Source: Candidatus Bathyarchaeota archaeon (GTDB lineage Archaea > Thermoproteota > Bathyarchaeia > 40CM-2-53-6 > RBG-13-38-9). Taken from it: DNA of 51,320 nt. Positions within the stretch are counted from its first letter, which is position 1. Every line of letters starts with the position of its first letter. A program made the position numbers and the translations under genes. Below the pieces are notes generated by a model that saw nothing but the letters and a program-made list of their open reading frames with translations, had not been told where the DNA came from and ran no database searches. The stretch spans positions 1 through 51,320 of the forward strand of contig JAOZGX010000044.1 of NCBI GenBank assembly GCA_026015185.1. The letters run 5' to 3'. Positions 41,830-50,360 of the stretch are shown here, piece after piece.

Positions 41830-43251
41830 CTAACTAGAATCCTGGTTCCTTTTGCAATGTGGGCATGTGGACGCCCTTCTGGATATTTCTTTTCCACAGT
41901 TAATACAATAGACATTATCTGACTTTTTTCTACCGCGCATTGTTACGATTACGATAGCAGCAATGCAAACAATTATGGCCACCAAAATTAAAGGTAGAGA
42001 TAAGGAAGGTATTTGGATTTTAGATTCTTGAGTCTCAGGCAATGTAGTCTCAGGCGTTATAGTTTTGTCCTCGTCTGTTGAACTGGTTGGTTCAGTCGGT
42101 GTAGCCTCAATAGTGGGGGTTGTTGTTGGAGTTGGTGTTGGGGTAGATTCATTATAACTAACAAGCTCGTATAATGAAATATCGTCGAAATTGGTATTTG
42201 GCGGAGTTGAAGTTACACTGGCTTGTTCTATGATTATAGATACATCATTAAAGTTTCTTAAAGCACCGAAATTTTGATAAAAATCATCTGTAACATTTCT
42301 ATCTATGAATTGCCAATCACTGCTTGGTTCCGCTACTACAATATTAGCTTCATTTTCCAATTTTTTTCTATAATACATATCATCTGGATTTTCTGTAATT
42401 ATATAATTTATTCTGTGCGTATCTCCAAATTGTATGGATATCTGTGTCAATGTTCCTGGCGTAATTATTTTATCTGCCTCTTCAAAAGTAATATTTTGTC
42501 CAGTTGCTGAAATCGGCATAAATGTCTTTGTTTTGAAAGAGAAATCTAATTCAGGTGTAATTGGTTTATTAATGGTTTGCATTACCCCTGAACTTATTGG
42601 CGTACTTTCTGTATGTTCAAGTTGAGCAACAACAAGACCCTTGCCTTTATAACCGATATTGGTATCCACTTTTACGGTCATATTGTGCCCAACTATTCGC
42701 CAACCCAACGCACCCAATTCAAATCCACCATTGACGACTAGACCCCAATCTTCTTCATTCTCTTGAGGAATAACCGTTATCGGCATCTCCTTTGTAAAGC
42801 AGAGCTTATCAATACTACAGGGGTTTCTTGGTCTATCACTATCCCATACCACGCTATATGTATCTAAAATTATTGCCGCTTCACCGAATAGGTAAGTTGG
42901 GATTGGAAATTGCAAAGTGAAATTCTCATAACCTTCTCGTCCGGCGGTCTTCCATGTACGGCCTATGTGAGTACTTGGCAATTCTGATGGTTTATGTTCA
43001 TCCCACATTTTATCCATTTGCAGACCTTCGAATGTATCTCTTTCATTCTCAAGTTGCGCAACGATGATAAAACCATAAGCAGGGGTAACTAAATCATAGT
43101 CCAAAGTAATAATTAGGGACAATTCCTGTCCCATCCATGGTGTTTTAGGATAATCAACGGCTGCAATATCTAACTTTGGAATGGATTCTTCAGCAAAAAC
43201 ATAAGGAGTGATTAAAAGAAATATGAACATTAAGATTAGAATCTTCTTCAT
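41830..43251 (-). CDS. Secreted/membrane-anchored envelope protein with carbohydrate-binding-like domain and cytoplasmic zinc ribbon
   Basis: 473 residues. An N-terminal signal peptide (KKILILMFIFLLITPYVFA) precedes a beta-sandwich (about 25-155). A galactose-binding/CBM-like domain (about 165-365) begins VVNGGFELGALGWRIVG and ends TNFDDISLYEL. A Thr/Pro-rich stalk (STPTPTPTTTP...) follows, then one membrane span (LSLPLILVAIIVCIAAIVIVTM) and a C-terminal zinc ribbon inside (CINCGKEISRRASTCPHC). It resembles an S-layer-associated surface protein. The zinc ribbon at the cytoplasmic end mirrors, in reverse order, the zinc-ribbon-TM-outside layout of 6988-8391. Isolated gene. Confidence 0.8.
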   Translation of the reverse strand: MKKILILMFIFLLITPYVFAEESIPKLDIAAVDYPKTPWMGQELSLIITLDYDLVTPAYGFIIVAQLENERDTFEGLQMDKMWDEHKPSELPSTHIGRTWKTAGREGYENFTLQFPIPTYLFGEAAIILDTYSVVWDSDRPRNPCSIDKLCFTKEMPITVIPQENEEDWGLVVNGGFELGALGWRIVGHNMTVKVDTNIGYKGKGLVVAQLEHTESTPISSGVMQTINKPITPELDFSFKTKTFMPISATGQNITFEEADKIITPGTLTQISIQFGDTHRINYIITENPDDMYYRKKLENEANIVVAEPSSDWQFIDRNVTDDFYQNFGALRNFNDVSIIIEQASVTSTPPNTNFDDISLYELVSYNESTPTPTPTTTPTIEATPTEPTSSTDEDKTITPETTLPETQESKIQIPSLSLPLILVAIIVCIAAIVIVTMRGRKKSDNVYCINCGKEISRRASTCPHCKRNQDSS

Positions 43252-43407
43252 TTTATTTCACTATCATGATTTTAATTATAAATCGATGTCAGAAATTATT
43301 TTTCTGACTATATTTTTAATCTCTTAACATATTTAATAATTAAGCAACCGATTGGAGTACCAAATAATATAAAAATTACTTAAACCTGATATTAATGGAA
43401 GTCGACC

Positions 43408-44043
43408 ATGGATAAGTACGAACTAAAGAAACTCAGAAGAATGGAAAGAAAAAAGAAAAAGAATCGCCGCCTAATAGTATCATCTATTCTGATATTTATT
43501 ATTGCAATCTCGGGCGTGTATCTTTACAGCTCGTCAAAACCACAAACAGTAGATGGAATAGAAGCAAACAGGATAGCAGTGATAGAAACGAATGTGGGCA
43601 CTATAGAATTTGAGCTTTTTGAAGATAAAGCACCAATAACCACCAAAAATTTTATCGATTTAGCCGAGAAAGGATTTTACGACGGTCTCATTTTTCATCG
43701 GATTGTTGGAGGATTCGTAATTCAAGGTGGTGATCCTACTGGCACAGGTACAGGAGGGACTGGATACACTATTCCTGATGAATTCCATCCTGAACTGAAG
43801 CATGATTCGATTGGAATCTTGTCTATGGCAAATTCCGGTCCTGATACAGGTAGTTCACAATTCTTTATTACTTTGGCTCCAGCGACACATCTAGACAATA
43901 AGCATGCAGTCTTTGGTAAACTAATCAAAGGTGAAGATGTATTGTTAGCGATAGGATCTGTTAAGGTTGATGAAAACGATCGCCCTTTGACTGAAGTAAC
44001 TATGACAGTTAAGATCATAGAAAACAATGAAGTAATTGATTAA
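43408..44043 (+). CDS. Membrane-anchored cyclophilin-type peptidyl-prolyl isomerase
   Basis: 211 residues. A very basic N terminus ([14 protein letters not shown]) and one membrane anchor ([19 protein letters not shown]) hold a cyclophilin domain (about 55-208) outside the cell. Active-site residues are present: [22 protein letters not shown], then [18 protein letters not shown] and [14 protein letters not shown]. It catalyses proline isomerisation and probably helps fold exported proteins. It is divergent from the envelope protein gene across a 156-base control region. Confidence 0.95.
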   Translation: MDKYELKKLRRMERKKKKNRRLIVSSILIFIIAISGVYLYSSSKPQTVDGIEANRIAVIETNVGTIEFELFEDKAPITTKNFIDLAEKGFYDGLIFHRIVGGFVIQGGDPTGTGTGGTGYTIPDEFHPELKHDSIGILSMANSGPDTGSSQFFITLAPATHLDNKHAVFGKLIKGEDVLLAIGSVKVDENDRPLTEVTMTVKIIENNEVID

Positions 44044-44122
44044 TTTACATTAATGCTTACGCAATTAACATGTTACAAACTAATGCTAAGAATTAAATCT
44101 CAATTATTAATAATTAATATTC

Positions 44123-44392
44123 ATGAATGAATTCATGAGTTTAATAGCACCAATAGGAGCTACTTGCCTAGGTATTTTGATAGGTTATCTTGTAGGTTTT
44201 TTTATCCGACGTTTTAAGGAGTTCACTCCTGGCACTCTAAGCTCTGTTATATCGGTCATTTTAGGAGTTGTAGTGATAAGGTTCTTAGAAGCTGAGATAG
44301 TTGTCTGGTGGTTCTATCCTATAGGGCTATTGATAGGTTTTATTGCACAAACAATCGTCTGGAAGCTTGAAGGTAAACCTTTGAGTGTATAA
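44123..44392 (+). CDS. Small three-span membrane protein
   Basis: 89 residues: three spans (about 5-30, IAPIGATCLGILIGYLVGFFI; about 38-58, LSSVISVILGVVVIRFL; about 62-80, WFYPIGLLIGFIAQTIVW) and a short end. No family recognised. ATG start, following the cyclophilin gene by 80 bases on the same strand. A perfect GC palindrome lies 22 bases after the stop. Confidence 0.6.
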   Translation: MNEFMSLIAPIGATCLGILIGYLVGFFIRRFKEFTPGTLSSVISVILGVVVIRFLEAEIVVWWFYPIGLLIGFIAQTIVWKLEGKPLSV

Positions 44393-44414
44393 CTATTGCA
44401 TGCTTGTAAGAATC

Positions 44415-44434
44415 ATTTAGCGCGCGCGCTAAAT
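44415..44434. repeat. Alternating GC palindrome (longest perfect arm)
   Basis: Perfect 20-bp palindrome ATTTAGCGCGCGCGCTAAAT. A degenerate copy, AAGCGGGCGCTAAAT, follows at 44451-44465. Confidence 0.85.
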
Positions 44435-44580
44435 TTAATTGCAACCTGGTAAGCGGGCGCTAAATAAACAATAGATTATTATCATGCTATATAAAAACGC
44501 ACTTAATAATTACTAATTTAAATTTTTCAAATATTAAATTAAACTTTAGAACAAGATTCTAATTATTTGGGTGAAGTCCC

Positions 44581-45000
44581 ATGCAGAAGAAAAACCATCT
44601 TAATAAAGTTAAGGGATCAAGTCGGACAGAAAATCCATTATTTCAGTACCTTGGCATTATTCCAGAGCACATATCCCCTGAGAAAGCCATATTACGTTTA
44701 CCTATTAAATATGAATTCAATCAAGATGCAGGCGTGGTTGCAGGAGGTATTCTTGCAACTATTGCTGATGAGGCTATGGCCCATGTGGTTCTAGCCAACC
44801 TTAATGAAGACCAATCTACCGCAACGATCGAAATGAACATACGATATCTACGCTCAATACAGGAAGGAGAGATCAGTGCGGAGGGACGGATTATCAAAAA
44901 AGGACGCAAAATCATCACTGTTACTGCTGATGTTTGTGATGGGAAAAAATCCCTCCTTGCTCATGCTGGAGCTTCGTTTATAATCATTGAATCAAAATAA
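44581..45000 (+). CDS. PaaI-family hotdog thioesterase
   Basis: 139 residues. Hotdog fold with the PaaI pattern: KNHLNKVKGSSRTENPLFQYLGI, then LPIKYEFNQDAGVVAGGILATIADEAMAHV (catalytic Asp/Glu helix) and ATIEMNIRYLRSIQEGEISAEGRIIKKGRKIITVTADVCDG. Such enzymes hydrolyse acyl-CoA thioesters, often of aromatic or short acids; the substrate is unknown here. ATG start after GGTGAAGTCCC. Confidence 0.9.
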   Translation: MQKKNHLNKVKGSSRTENPLFQYLGIIPEHISPEKAILRLPIKYEFNQDAGVVAGGILATIADEAMAHVVLANLNEDQSTATIEMNIRYLRSIQEGEISAEGRIIKKGRKIITVTADVCDGKKSLLAHAGASFIIIESK

Positions 45001-45080
45001 ATGGAAAAAAGTTTAAAATTGGGAAAGCATTATCTAAAAGTATTCTTGAAATGATTCTATAATTAATCAATTGATATACT

Positions 45081-45977
45081 ATGAACAATAAATTTCCAAT
45101 AATTGCTTTGATCATTCTAACTTTAATTGTCTTAGGTGGCTGGTTTTATGCAATTCAACCTCATTTATTCTTGACATCAGAAATCCCAACTTCTGAGATA
45201 TTTACTACGCCAACGTCAACTCCTACCACTAATCCAGCGATAATTATCGGCCCCGAAAGAGCATATATTACGATTCAAGAAAATAAAATGAATCAGAGTT
45301 TTATAATTATTGATGTTAGAACCCCAGAGGAGTTTGAGGATGGACACATAGAGAATGCCATTAATATTGATATTCGTTCAGAGACTTTTCAGGATGAAAT
45401 TAATGAACTTGATATGAACAACAGCTATCTAGTTTACTGTGCAGTTGGAGTACGTAGCGGATTAGCTACTGATATTATGGAGGAATTGGGCTTTCAAGGC
45501 GTTTATGATATGAAAGGAGGATTCATAGAATGGATGGCAGAAGGACTGCCTGTAGTAAAAAGCAAAACACCTCAAATCCTTGATCTTGAATTGAACAATA
45601 CTGAATTGGTAATGAATACATGCGATTCTTATTATCAGCTACTACAAAAATTAGCATATGAACACTGTAATCCATGTAGAGAAAGATTGCTTGATGAAGT
45701 AATGGAATTTTTTGTAGAAGATTCTATGCTTGTAAAAAACTCGGCTAGATATAGCGGCCGAGAAGAGATAAGATCACTCTTTTCCAATACAATTCGCTCT
45801 GATATAACAATCGATGGAGTACTTATTGAAGTCGAAATTATGGAAAGCCAAGCTTACGCTAGCTATAATGTTACAATAACCAATAGGTATGACGACCAGC
45901 GTCTAGAGAACATTAACTTAAAGCTTTCAGATGGTCAATGGAAGATTACAGAAGTAGAAATTTTGAAGGGATACTAG
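45081..45977 (+). CDS. Membrane-anchored rhodanese fused to a SnoaL/NTF2-like domain
   Basis: 298 residues. An N-terminal signal anchor (FPIIALIILTLIVLGGWFYA) and a Thr/Pro linker precede a rhodanese domain (about 60-160) with active Cys in YLVYCAVGVRSGLATDIM and GGFIEWMAEGLPV. A C-terminal SnoaL/NTF2-like cone fold (about 190-298) follows, with LDEVMEFFVEDSMLV, REEIRSLFSNTI and VNLKLSDGQWKITEVEIL-type strands. Rhodanese transfers sulfane sulfur; the second domain often binds small molecules. The domain order is unusual. The protein should face the outside of the cell. Confidence 0.85.
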   Translation: MNNKFPIIALIILTLIVLGGWFYAIQPHLFLTSEIPTSEIFTTPTSTPTTNPAIIIGPERAYITIQENKMNQSFIIIDVRTPEEFEDGHIENAINIDIRSETFQDEINELDMNNSYLVYCAVGVRSGLATDIMEELGFQGVYDMKGGFIEWMAEGLPVVKSKTPQILDLELNNTELVMNTCDSYYQLLQKLAYEHCNPCRERLLDEVMEFFVEDSMLVKNSARYSGREEIRSLFSNTIRSDITIDGVLIEVEIMESQAYASYNVTITNRYDDQRLENINLKLSDGQWKITEVEILKGY

Positions 45978-46003
45978 CACACTATAGAGTTAAGGATTTA
46001 AGA

Positions 46004-47110
46004 TCATATGAGTTTTCCCCATGTGTGCTCAAAGTTGCTTGCACTATCTCCAAGATCATCTTTTTTCACCTTCAAAGATCCATCTATTGTCGAAAAATAA
46101 AAGTTCTCAACCTCTGCCGGGTATTCGTTGTAGTAAAGGATTGATTTCATCCCCCATCGTTTAGGCTGTTGGAATCTCCAATAAGCCCTAGCATAAGCTT
46201 TCAGTTGTAAATGGACTTCCTTTTCCTCATCTCTTCCCCTTACATCGAATATAGGGAGCCCATTCTTTACTGAATGCTTTATCTTGATACTTTTTGTTTT
46301 GAAATTATACTCAGTATTTGTATCCTGATGGTAGAAACGGATACCTTTGTATAGAGAGATATCGCCCCAATCTAATAGTGATTTAGGATTTTCTGTTTTC
46401 CTGAATATTTGAGGGCCAATAAATGGATTTGAGTAACTAATGAAACTCCCATCGGCCCAATGCACCAATCCCCAGTACCAGGGTGCACCCGGTGCGTTTA
46501 CTGTGACTCTTTGATGGTAGGCCGAGCCCTCCACATCAAGCCCGCTGATACGCCCCTTCATCTTCATGCCATAGATTTGCAGAATATTGTGGTTATATTT
46601 CTTTGTATAATCTTTCTCCCTGAACCTATGCTTCTGTAAGTAGTTATTCCATGGCGTTAGCTCAAAATGAAAATCATTCTTGGGATCTTGTACATTCACC
46701 ACATATTTCTCTGGGCTACCATAGAACCTATAATCCGTGCCTTCCTTTATGGGGTGAAGCTCCCCCTTATCCCCATCATTACTAACTTCAAAGTCCATCT
46801 CTTCTAGTAGCAATGGGTCATACATTTTCTTATTATCGTACCACCATACTGCTGTCATTCCATTGAACTTGAGTACATTATCTTCCCATGTAGGCAGCTG
46901 CTTAACAGACCATTTCTTATTCATGATTTTGATGTTGTTGGTGTACTTTGTTGACCACAGGATCATCAGTTGTTTAGTTCTATTTGGCCTGTCAGGATCC
47001 TTAACAAAGAATATCCACCACCACCAATACCATGTCAAGTTCGGCATCATGTTGTCTGTCTTGAGAACCCAAAGATTCTGGTACGGTTTGGTTTCATCAG
47101 GATTCATCAT
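46004..47110 (-). CDS. AttH/CrtC-like lipocalin-fold protein
   Basis: 368 residues, rich in Trp and Tyr. Candidate features of the hydroxyneurosporene synthase (CrtC)/AttH family are TWYWWWWIFFVKDP near the start, VEGSAYHQRVTVNAPGAPWYWGLVHWADGSF (a buried His and repeated Trp), SYSNPFIGPQIF, and a second beta-barrel half ending RAYWRFQQPKRWG. Related enzymes hydrate carotenoid double bonds; others are unassigned. No signal peptide. The coding sequence is visibly more G+C-rich than its neighbours, suggesting recent transfer. No carotenoid gene is nearby. The assignment is by overall pattern, not a proven motif. Confidence 0.6.
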   Translation of the reverse strand: MMNPDETKPYQNLWVLKTDNMMPNLTWYWWWWIFFVKDPDRPNRTKQLMILWSTKYTNNIKIMNKKWSVKQLPTWEDNVLKFNGMTAVWWYDNKKMYDPLLLEEMDFEVSNDGDKGELHPIKEGTDYRFYGSPEKYVVNVQDPKNDFHFELTPWNNYLQKHRFREKDYTKKYNHNILQIYGMKMKGRISGLDVEGSAYHQRVTVNAPGAPWYWGLVHWADGSFISYSNPFIGPQIFRKTENPKSLLDWGDISLYKGIRFYHQDTNTEYNFKTKSIKIKHSVKNGLPIFDVRGRDEEKEVHLQLKAYARAYWRFQQPKRWGMKSILYYNEYPAEVENFYFSTIDGSLKVKKDDLGDSASNFEHTWGKLI

Positions 47111-47285
47111 GTGGCATCACTTACAAAAACGTTCTCTTATTATAAAATCTTATACATAACAGCATTAGCGTAGTGCGGGTTAATCTTGTTTAAAACAAGA
47201 GAAAACAAGAATTGTGAAAGAGTTCTTTATATTATACAAGAATGAAGTGAATACCTCTGTCTGCAATTGAAAATGAGGTAAAAAT

Positions 47286-47690
47286 ATGATCGATGACAAG
47301 GGGCTCATAGAAATCTTAAGGGAATCAAAGACGATAGCGGTAGTTGGATGCTCTAGAGATCCTAAGAAAGCTGCGCATACTGTTCCAAAATATTTGAAAG
47401 ATCAGGGTTACAAAATAATTCCTGTAAATCCTTTTGCAGAGGAGATCTTAGAAGAAAAGGTTTACAGAACTCTTTCCGAGATTAAGGACCCTGTCGACAT
47501 TGTAAATATTTTTAGACCAAGTGAGGAATGCCTGGAAGTGGTAAAGAACGCCATTAAAATAAAGCCCAAGGTAATATGGATGCAGCTTGGAATCAAAAAT
47601 ACAGAAGCCGCACAGTTAGCAGAAAAGTACGGAATCAAAGTTGTTATGGATAAATGCATGTATATTGAGCATAAACATCTAGTCAAATAG
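47286..47690 (+). CDS. CoA-binding domain protein (YccU-like)
   Basis: 134 residues. Rossmann-type CoA-binding domain: KTIAVVGCSRDPKKAAHTVPKYLKDQGYKIIPVNPFAEEILEEKVYRTLSEI, then VDIVNIFRPSE and VIWMQLGIKNTEAAQLAEKYGIKVVMDKCMYIEHKHL. It corresponds to the single CoA-binding module found alone in YccU-like proteins and fused in ADP-forming acetyl-CoA synthetases. Ligand use is not known. ATG start with AATGAGGTAAAAAT upstream; GNAT gene follows in the same direction. Confidence 0.92.
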   Translation: MIDDKGLIEILRESKTIAVVGCSRDPKKAAHTVPKYLKDQGYKIIPVNPFAEEILEEKVYRTLSEIKDPVDIVNIFRPSEECLEVVKNAIKIKPKVIWMQLGIKNTEAAQLAEKYGIKVVMDKCMYIEHKHLVK

Positions 47691-47736
47691 TGAATGCTCT
47701 CAATCAAAGTTACAGGATATTTAAGGTAACTCAAAA

Positions 47737-48246
47737 ATGATAGTCAGAAGAGAAAAAGAAGAAGATTTCAAAAGCATATACGAAATCAATGAACAGGCAT
47801 TCAAACAAAAGGACGAAAGCGAACTGATTGAACGGATAAGAAATAATAAGAATTTTATTCCTGAGCTTTCATTGGTTGCAGAAGAAAACGGGAAGATCAT
47901 AGGACATATTCTGTTCTCAAAAATCAAAATCATTGGAGAAAAAAAATACGAATCGCTCGCGCTTGCTCCTATGGCTATTCTACCTGAATTACAGAGAAAG
48001 GGGATTGGAGGAAGACTGATTAAAGAAGGATTAAATAAAGCCAGAGAACTTGGATTCGATTCTGTGATTGTTTTAGGTCACAAAGACTATTATCCAAGGT
48101 TTGGATTTGAAAGAGCATCTAAATGGGATATCAAATGTCCTTTTAAAGTCCCAGATGAAGCATTTATGGCAATTGAATTAAACATTGGAGTTCTTGCAAA
48201 TAAATCGGGAATCGTAGAATATCCCGAAGAATTTGGAAATGAATAG
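47737..48246 (+). CDS. GNAT-family N-acetyltransferase (YhbS-like)
   Basis: 169 residues. GNAT fold with REEDFKSIYEINEQAFKQ in the first strand/helix, LSLVAEENGKIIGHILFSKI, and the acetyl-CoA-binding motif LAPMAILPELQRKGIGGRLIKEGLNKARELGFDSVIVLGHKDYYPRFGFERAS. The GHxxYYxRFGFxxA ending is characteristic of the YhbS group; the acceptor is unknown. ATG start 46 bases after the CoA-binding-protein gene, so the two may share a transcript. Confidence 0.93.
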   Translation: MIVRREKEEDFKSIYEINEQAFKQKDESELIERIRNNKNFIPELSLVAEENGKIIGHILFSKIKIIGEKKYESLALAPMAILPELQRKGIGGRLIKEGLNKARELGFDSVIVLGHKDYYPRFGFERASKWDIKCPFKVPDEAFMAIELNIGVLANKSGIVEYPEEFGNE

Positions 48247-48288
48247 TATTAATGGATAAAAAAGCTCTCATTGAAGTGCGCGTTAAGG

Positions 48289-48909
48289 TTAAATCCTAAT
48301 TGGCAAGTTTATTTTAAATCGTATAGAGAATAATCTAAGCGTAACTGTACAGATTATTCCCACCATAATCGCGATCCATATTGGAATAGGAATAAATCTC
48401 GTAATTAGATAGAAGACAATAGCCCCAAGAATCGAAGCTGAAGCATAAATTTCTTTTTGAAGTACAAAAGGAATCTCTCCTCTTAAAATATCACGAATCA
48501 TCCCGCCGCCAATGCCAGTAATCATTGCAAGAATAATTATTGCTGGAAATGAATAACCGGACTGCATCGCTTTCTGTGCTCCAATTATTGTAAACACTCC
48601 TAATCCCAGCGCATCAAAAATAATCAAAGATTTCTTTTGCCTTTGAAAAAGACTGTGGCCCATAAATACCAATAGAGCTGTAACTAATGCTACTACAAGG
48701 TAGGAGTATTGAACAAAGTAAAAAGGAGGCATTTCACCCATAAGCAGATCTCGCATTGTACCTCCACCTAGGGCGGTAATCAGTGCTAGAACCGATACTC
48801 CAAAAATATCCATCTTCTTTTCGATCGCAGCCAATGCACCGGTTACAGCAAATATAGAAGTGCCTACCAAATCTAAAATGTAGACTATGGCCTCAATTTG
48901 AATTACCAT
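48289..48909 (-). CDS. TRIC-type cation channel (UPF0126)
   Basis: 206 residues, seven membrane spans built from two tandem three-helix units. Each unit carries the glycine motif: ALITALGGGTMRDLLMGEMPPFY and AMITGIGGGMIRDILRGEIPFVL, the family signature GGGxxRD. Trimeric bacterial and archaeal TRIC proteins conduct monovalent cations. ATG start. The gene is convergent with the GNAT gene; a degenerate GC element (GTGCGCGTTAA, about 48276) lies between their stops. Confidence 0.95.
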   Translation of the reverse strand: MVIQIEAIVYILDLVGTSIFAVTGALAAIEKKMDIFGVSVLALITALGGGTMRDLLMGEMPPFYFVQYSYLVVALVTALLVFMGHSLFQRQKKSLIIFDALGLGVFTIIGAQKAMQSGYSFPAIIILAMITGIGGGMIRDILRGEIPFVLQKEIYASASILGAIVFYLITRFIPIPIWIAIMVGIICTVTLRLFSIRFKINLPIRI

Positions 48910-48963
48910 ATTTAGGTAAACTGGTTTTTTAATAAATAATGTTTTTCTTTCTATGAGTTATCA

Positions 48964-48972
48964 TAGCGCGCT
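48964..48972. repeat. Short alternating GC palindrome
   Basis: TAGCGCGCT, in the divergent gap between the TRIC gene and the Tat-exported protein gene; a second element follows at 48978. Confidence 0.5.
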
Positions 48973-48977
48973 CTTTT

Positions 48978-48996
48978 AATTGACGCGCGCGCAATT
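48978..48996. repeat. Alternating GC palindrome
   Basis: AATTG/CAATT arms around ACGCGCGCG. It marks the boundary before the more G+C-rich accessory tail of the window. Confidence 0.7.
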
Positions 48997-49100
48997 ATCG
49001 ATGAAACGCCATAGTAAACCAATTATATTTAATCTGGGGATAGAATAAGATTCAATCTTTTCGTCATAATTGTTGAAGAGGATATAGGTGAATTTAAAAA

Positions 49101-50339
49101 TTGAAAAATAGGAAAGTCAATCGTAGAAGCTTCCTTCATAAGATTGTGGGCATAACGGCTCTTGGAGGCATTGCTAGCTTAATTCTGGGGCAAAAAGTGG
49201 AGAAGGTTAGAGGTCTAGACGGTACTGGCTCAGCTAATCAGATCGCATACTGGTTTGATTCAGATACGATAACAGGTGGTAGTGATCTCAAGTTTTTGAC
49301 TACTATTGCTTCATTACAGGTAGGCAACAACTGCACTGCCAGCGGACAATATTCAGCAGTTTGCGGCGGTGAGAACAACAATGCCACTGGATCACGCTCA
49401 AATGTTGGCGGGGGTAAAAACAACAATGCTAGTGGTTGGTATTCAACGATTAGTGGCGGCCAAGACAATGATGCCAGCGGTAGTTCATCAGCAGTTGGGG
49501 GAGGTTACAACAATAAAGCTAGTGGGAGTGGATCATCGATTAGCGGGGGCTATACTAACACTGCCAGCGCAGATTATTCAACCGTTAGCGGAGGCTACTC
49601 GAACTATGCCACTGGATTGTATTCAACAGTTATTGGAGGCTTTGTTAACAAAGCGGAAGGTGATTACAGCCTTGCTGCAGGCAGACATGCCGAGATCCAT
49701 CCTAACCATGAAGGTACTTTCCTCTTCGCTGATTCAACCAATGCAGACTTCAATTCTGCTAGGGCAAAGGAGTTTGCTGTTCGATGTACTAACGGAGCCA
49801 GATTCATTGCTGGCTCAAGCTATCCGGCAGTAAAAGGAGAGAATTCCGGTAGCGGACAAGGCATATACGGCAAATCAACCAGCGGAACTGGTGTAAAAGG
49901 CGAGAGTTCAAATAGCGCAGAATATGGAGTTTCAGGTATTAATTCATCCGGGACTGGAGTCTATGGCGAGACCAGTTCAAGCAATCCAGCAATAAAAGGC
50001 AATAACACTGGAAGCGGTAATGGCTTGCATGGGGAATCTAATGGTGGCAATGGTATTTATGCTAAGAGTACTTCAGGTGCTGCTTTACATGTGGAGGGTA
50101 AGAGTTACTTCAAGTCTGCTCAAAGAGCAACCATACCAACAGGCGTAAGATCACATGATATAACCGTTCCAAGCGGGATTACCATAAGAAGCGATGCGAT
50201 GATATTCGTTACCATAATGAACAACTCCAGCAACATAGGCGTTAGATGGGTTCAGAGGTTATCCAGCGATGAATTCCGGGTACATCTGACCGGGCTTTCA
50301 AGTAATGATATGAACATAGGATACTTCATAGTCAACTAA
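49101..50339 (+). CDS. Tat-exported protein with YadA-head-like repeats
   Basis: 412 residues. A twin-arginine signal (NRRSFLHKIVGITALGGIASLILG) precedes a spacer. At least seven tandem repeats of 14 residues of the form NNxASGxYSTVSGGxxN (about 75-185) follow; this is the left-handed beta-roll repeat of YadA-type trimeric adhesin heads. Then comes a HEGTFLFADSTNADFNSARAKEFAVRCTNGARFI segment like the phage-tail/adhesin collar. Gly/Ser-rich repeats (GTGVKGESS, GTGVYGETS) and a compact C-terminal beta domain (GVRSHDITVPSG...GYFIVN) complete it. It has no outer-membrane anchor, so a surface fibre or extracellular matrix role is likely. Higher G+C than the genome background; TTG start with AGGTG upstream. 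Confidence 0.85.
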   Translation: MKNRKVNRRSFLHKIVGITALGGIASLILGQKVEKVRGLDGTGSANQIAYWFDSDTITGGSDLKFLTTIASLQVGNNCTASGQYSAVCGGENNNATGSRSNVGGGKNNNASGWYSTISGGQDNDASGSSSAVGGGYNNKASGSGSSISGGYTNTASADYSTVSGGYSNYATGLYSTVIGGFVNKAEGDYSLAAGRHAEIHPNHEGTFLFADSTNADFNSARAKEFAVRCTNGARFIAGSSYPAVKGENSGSGQGIYGKSTSGTGVKGESSNSAEYGVSGINSSGTGVYGETSSSNPAIKGNNTGSGNGLHGESNGGNGIYAKSTSGAALHVEGKSYFKSAQRATIPTGVRSHDITVPSGITIRSDAMIFVTIMNNSSNIGVRWVQRLSSDEFRVHLTGLSSNDMNIGYFIVN

Positions 50340-50360
50340 TTATCAGCATGAGTGAAGATA

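Noticed and set aside
1-48996. GC palindromes as a CRISPR array
   Set aside because: Elements are short, widely scattered and not separated by regular spacers.
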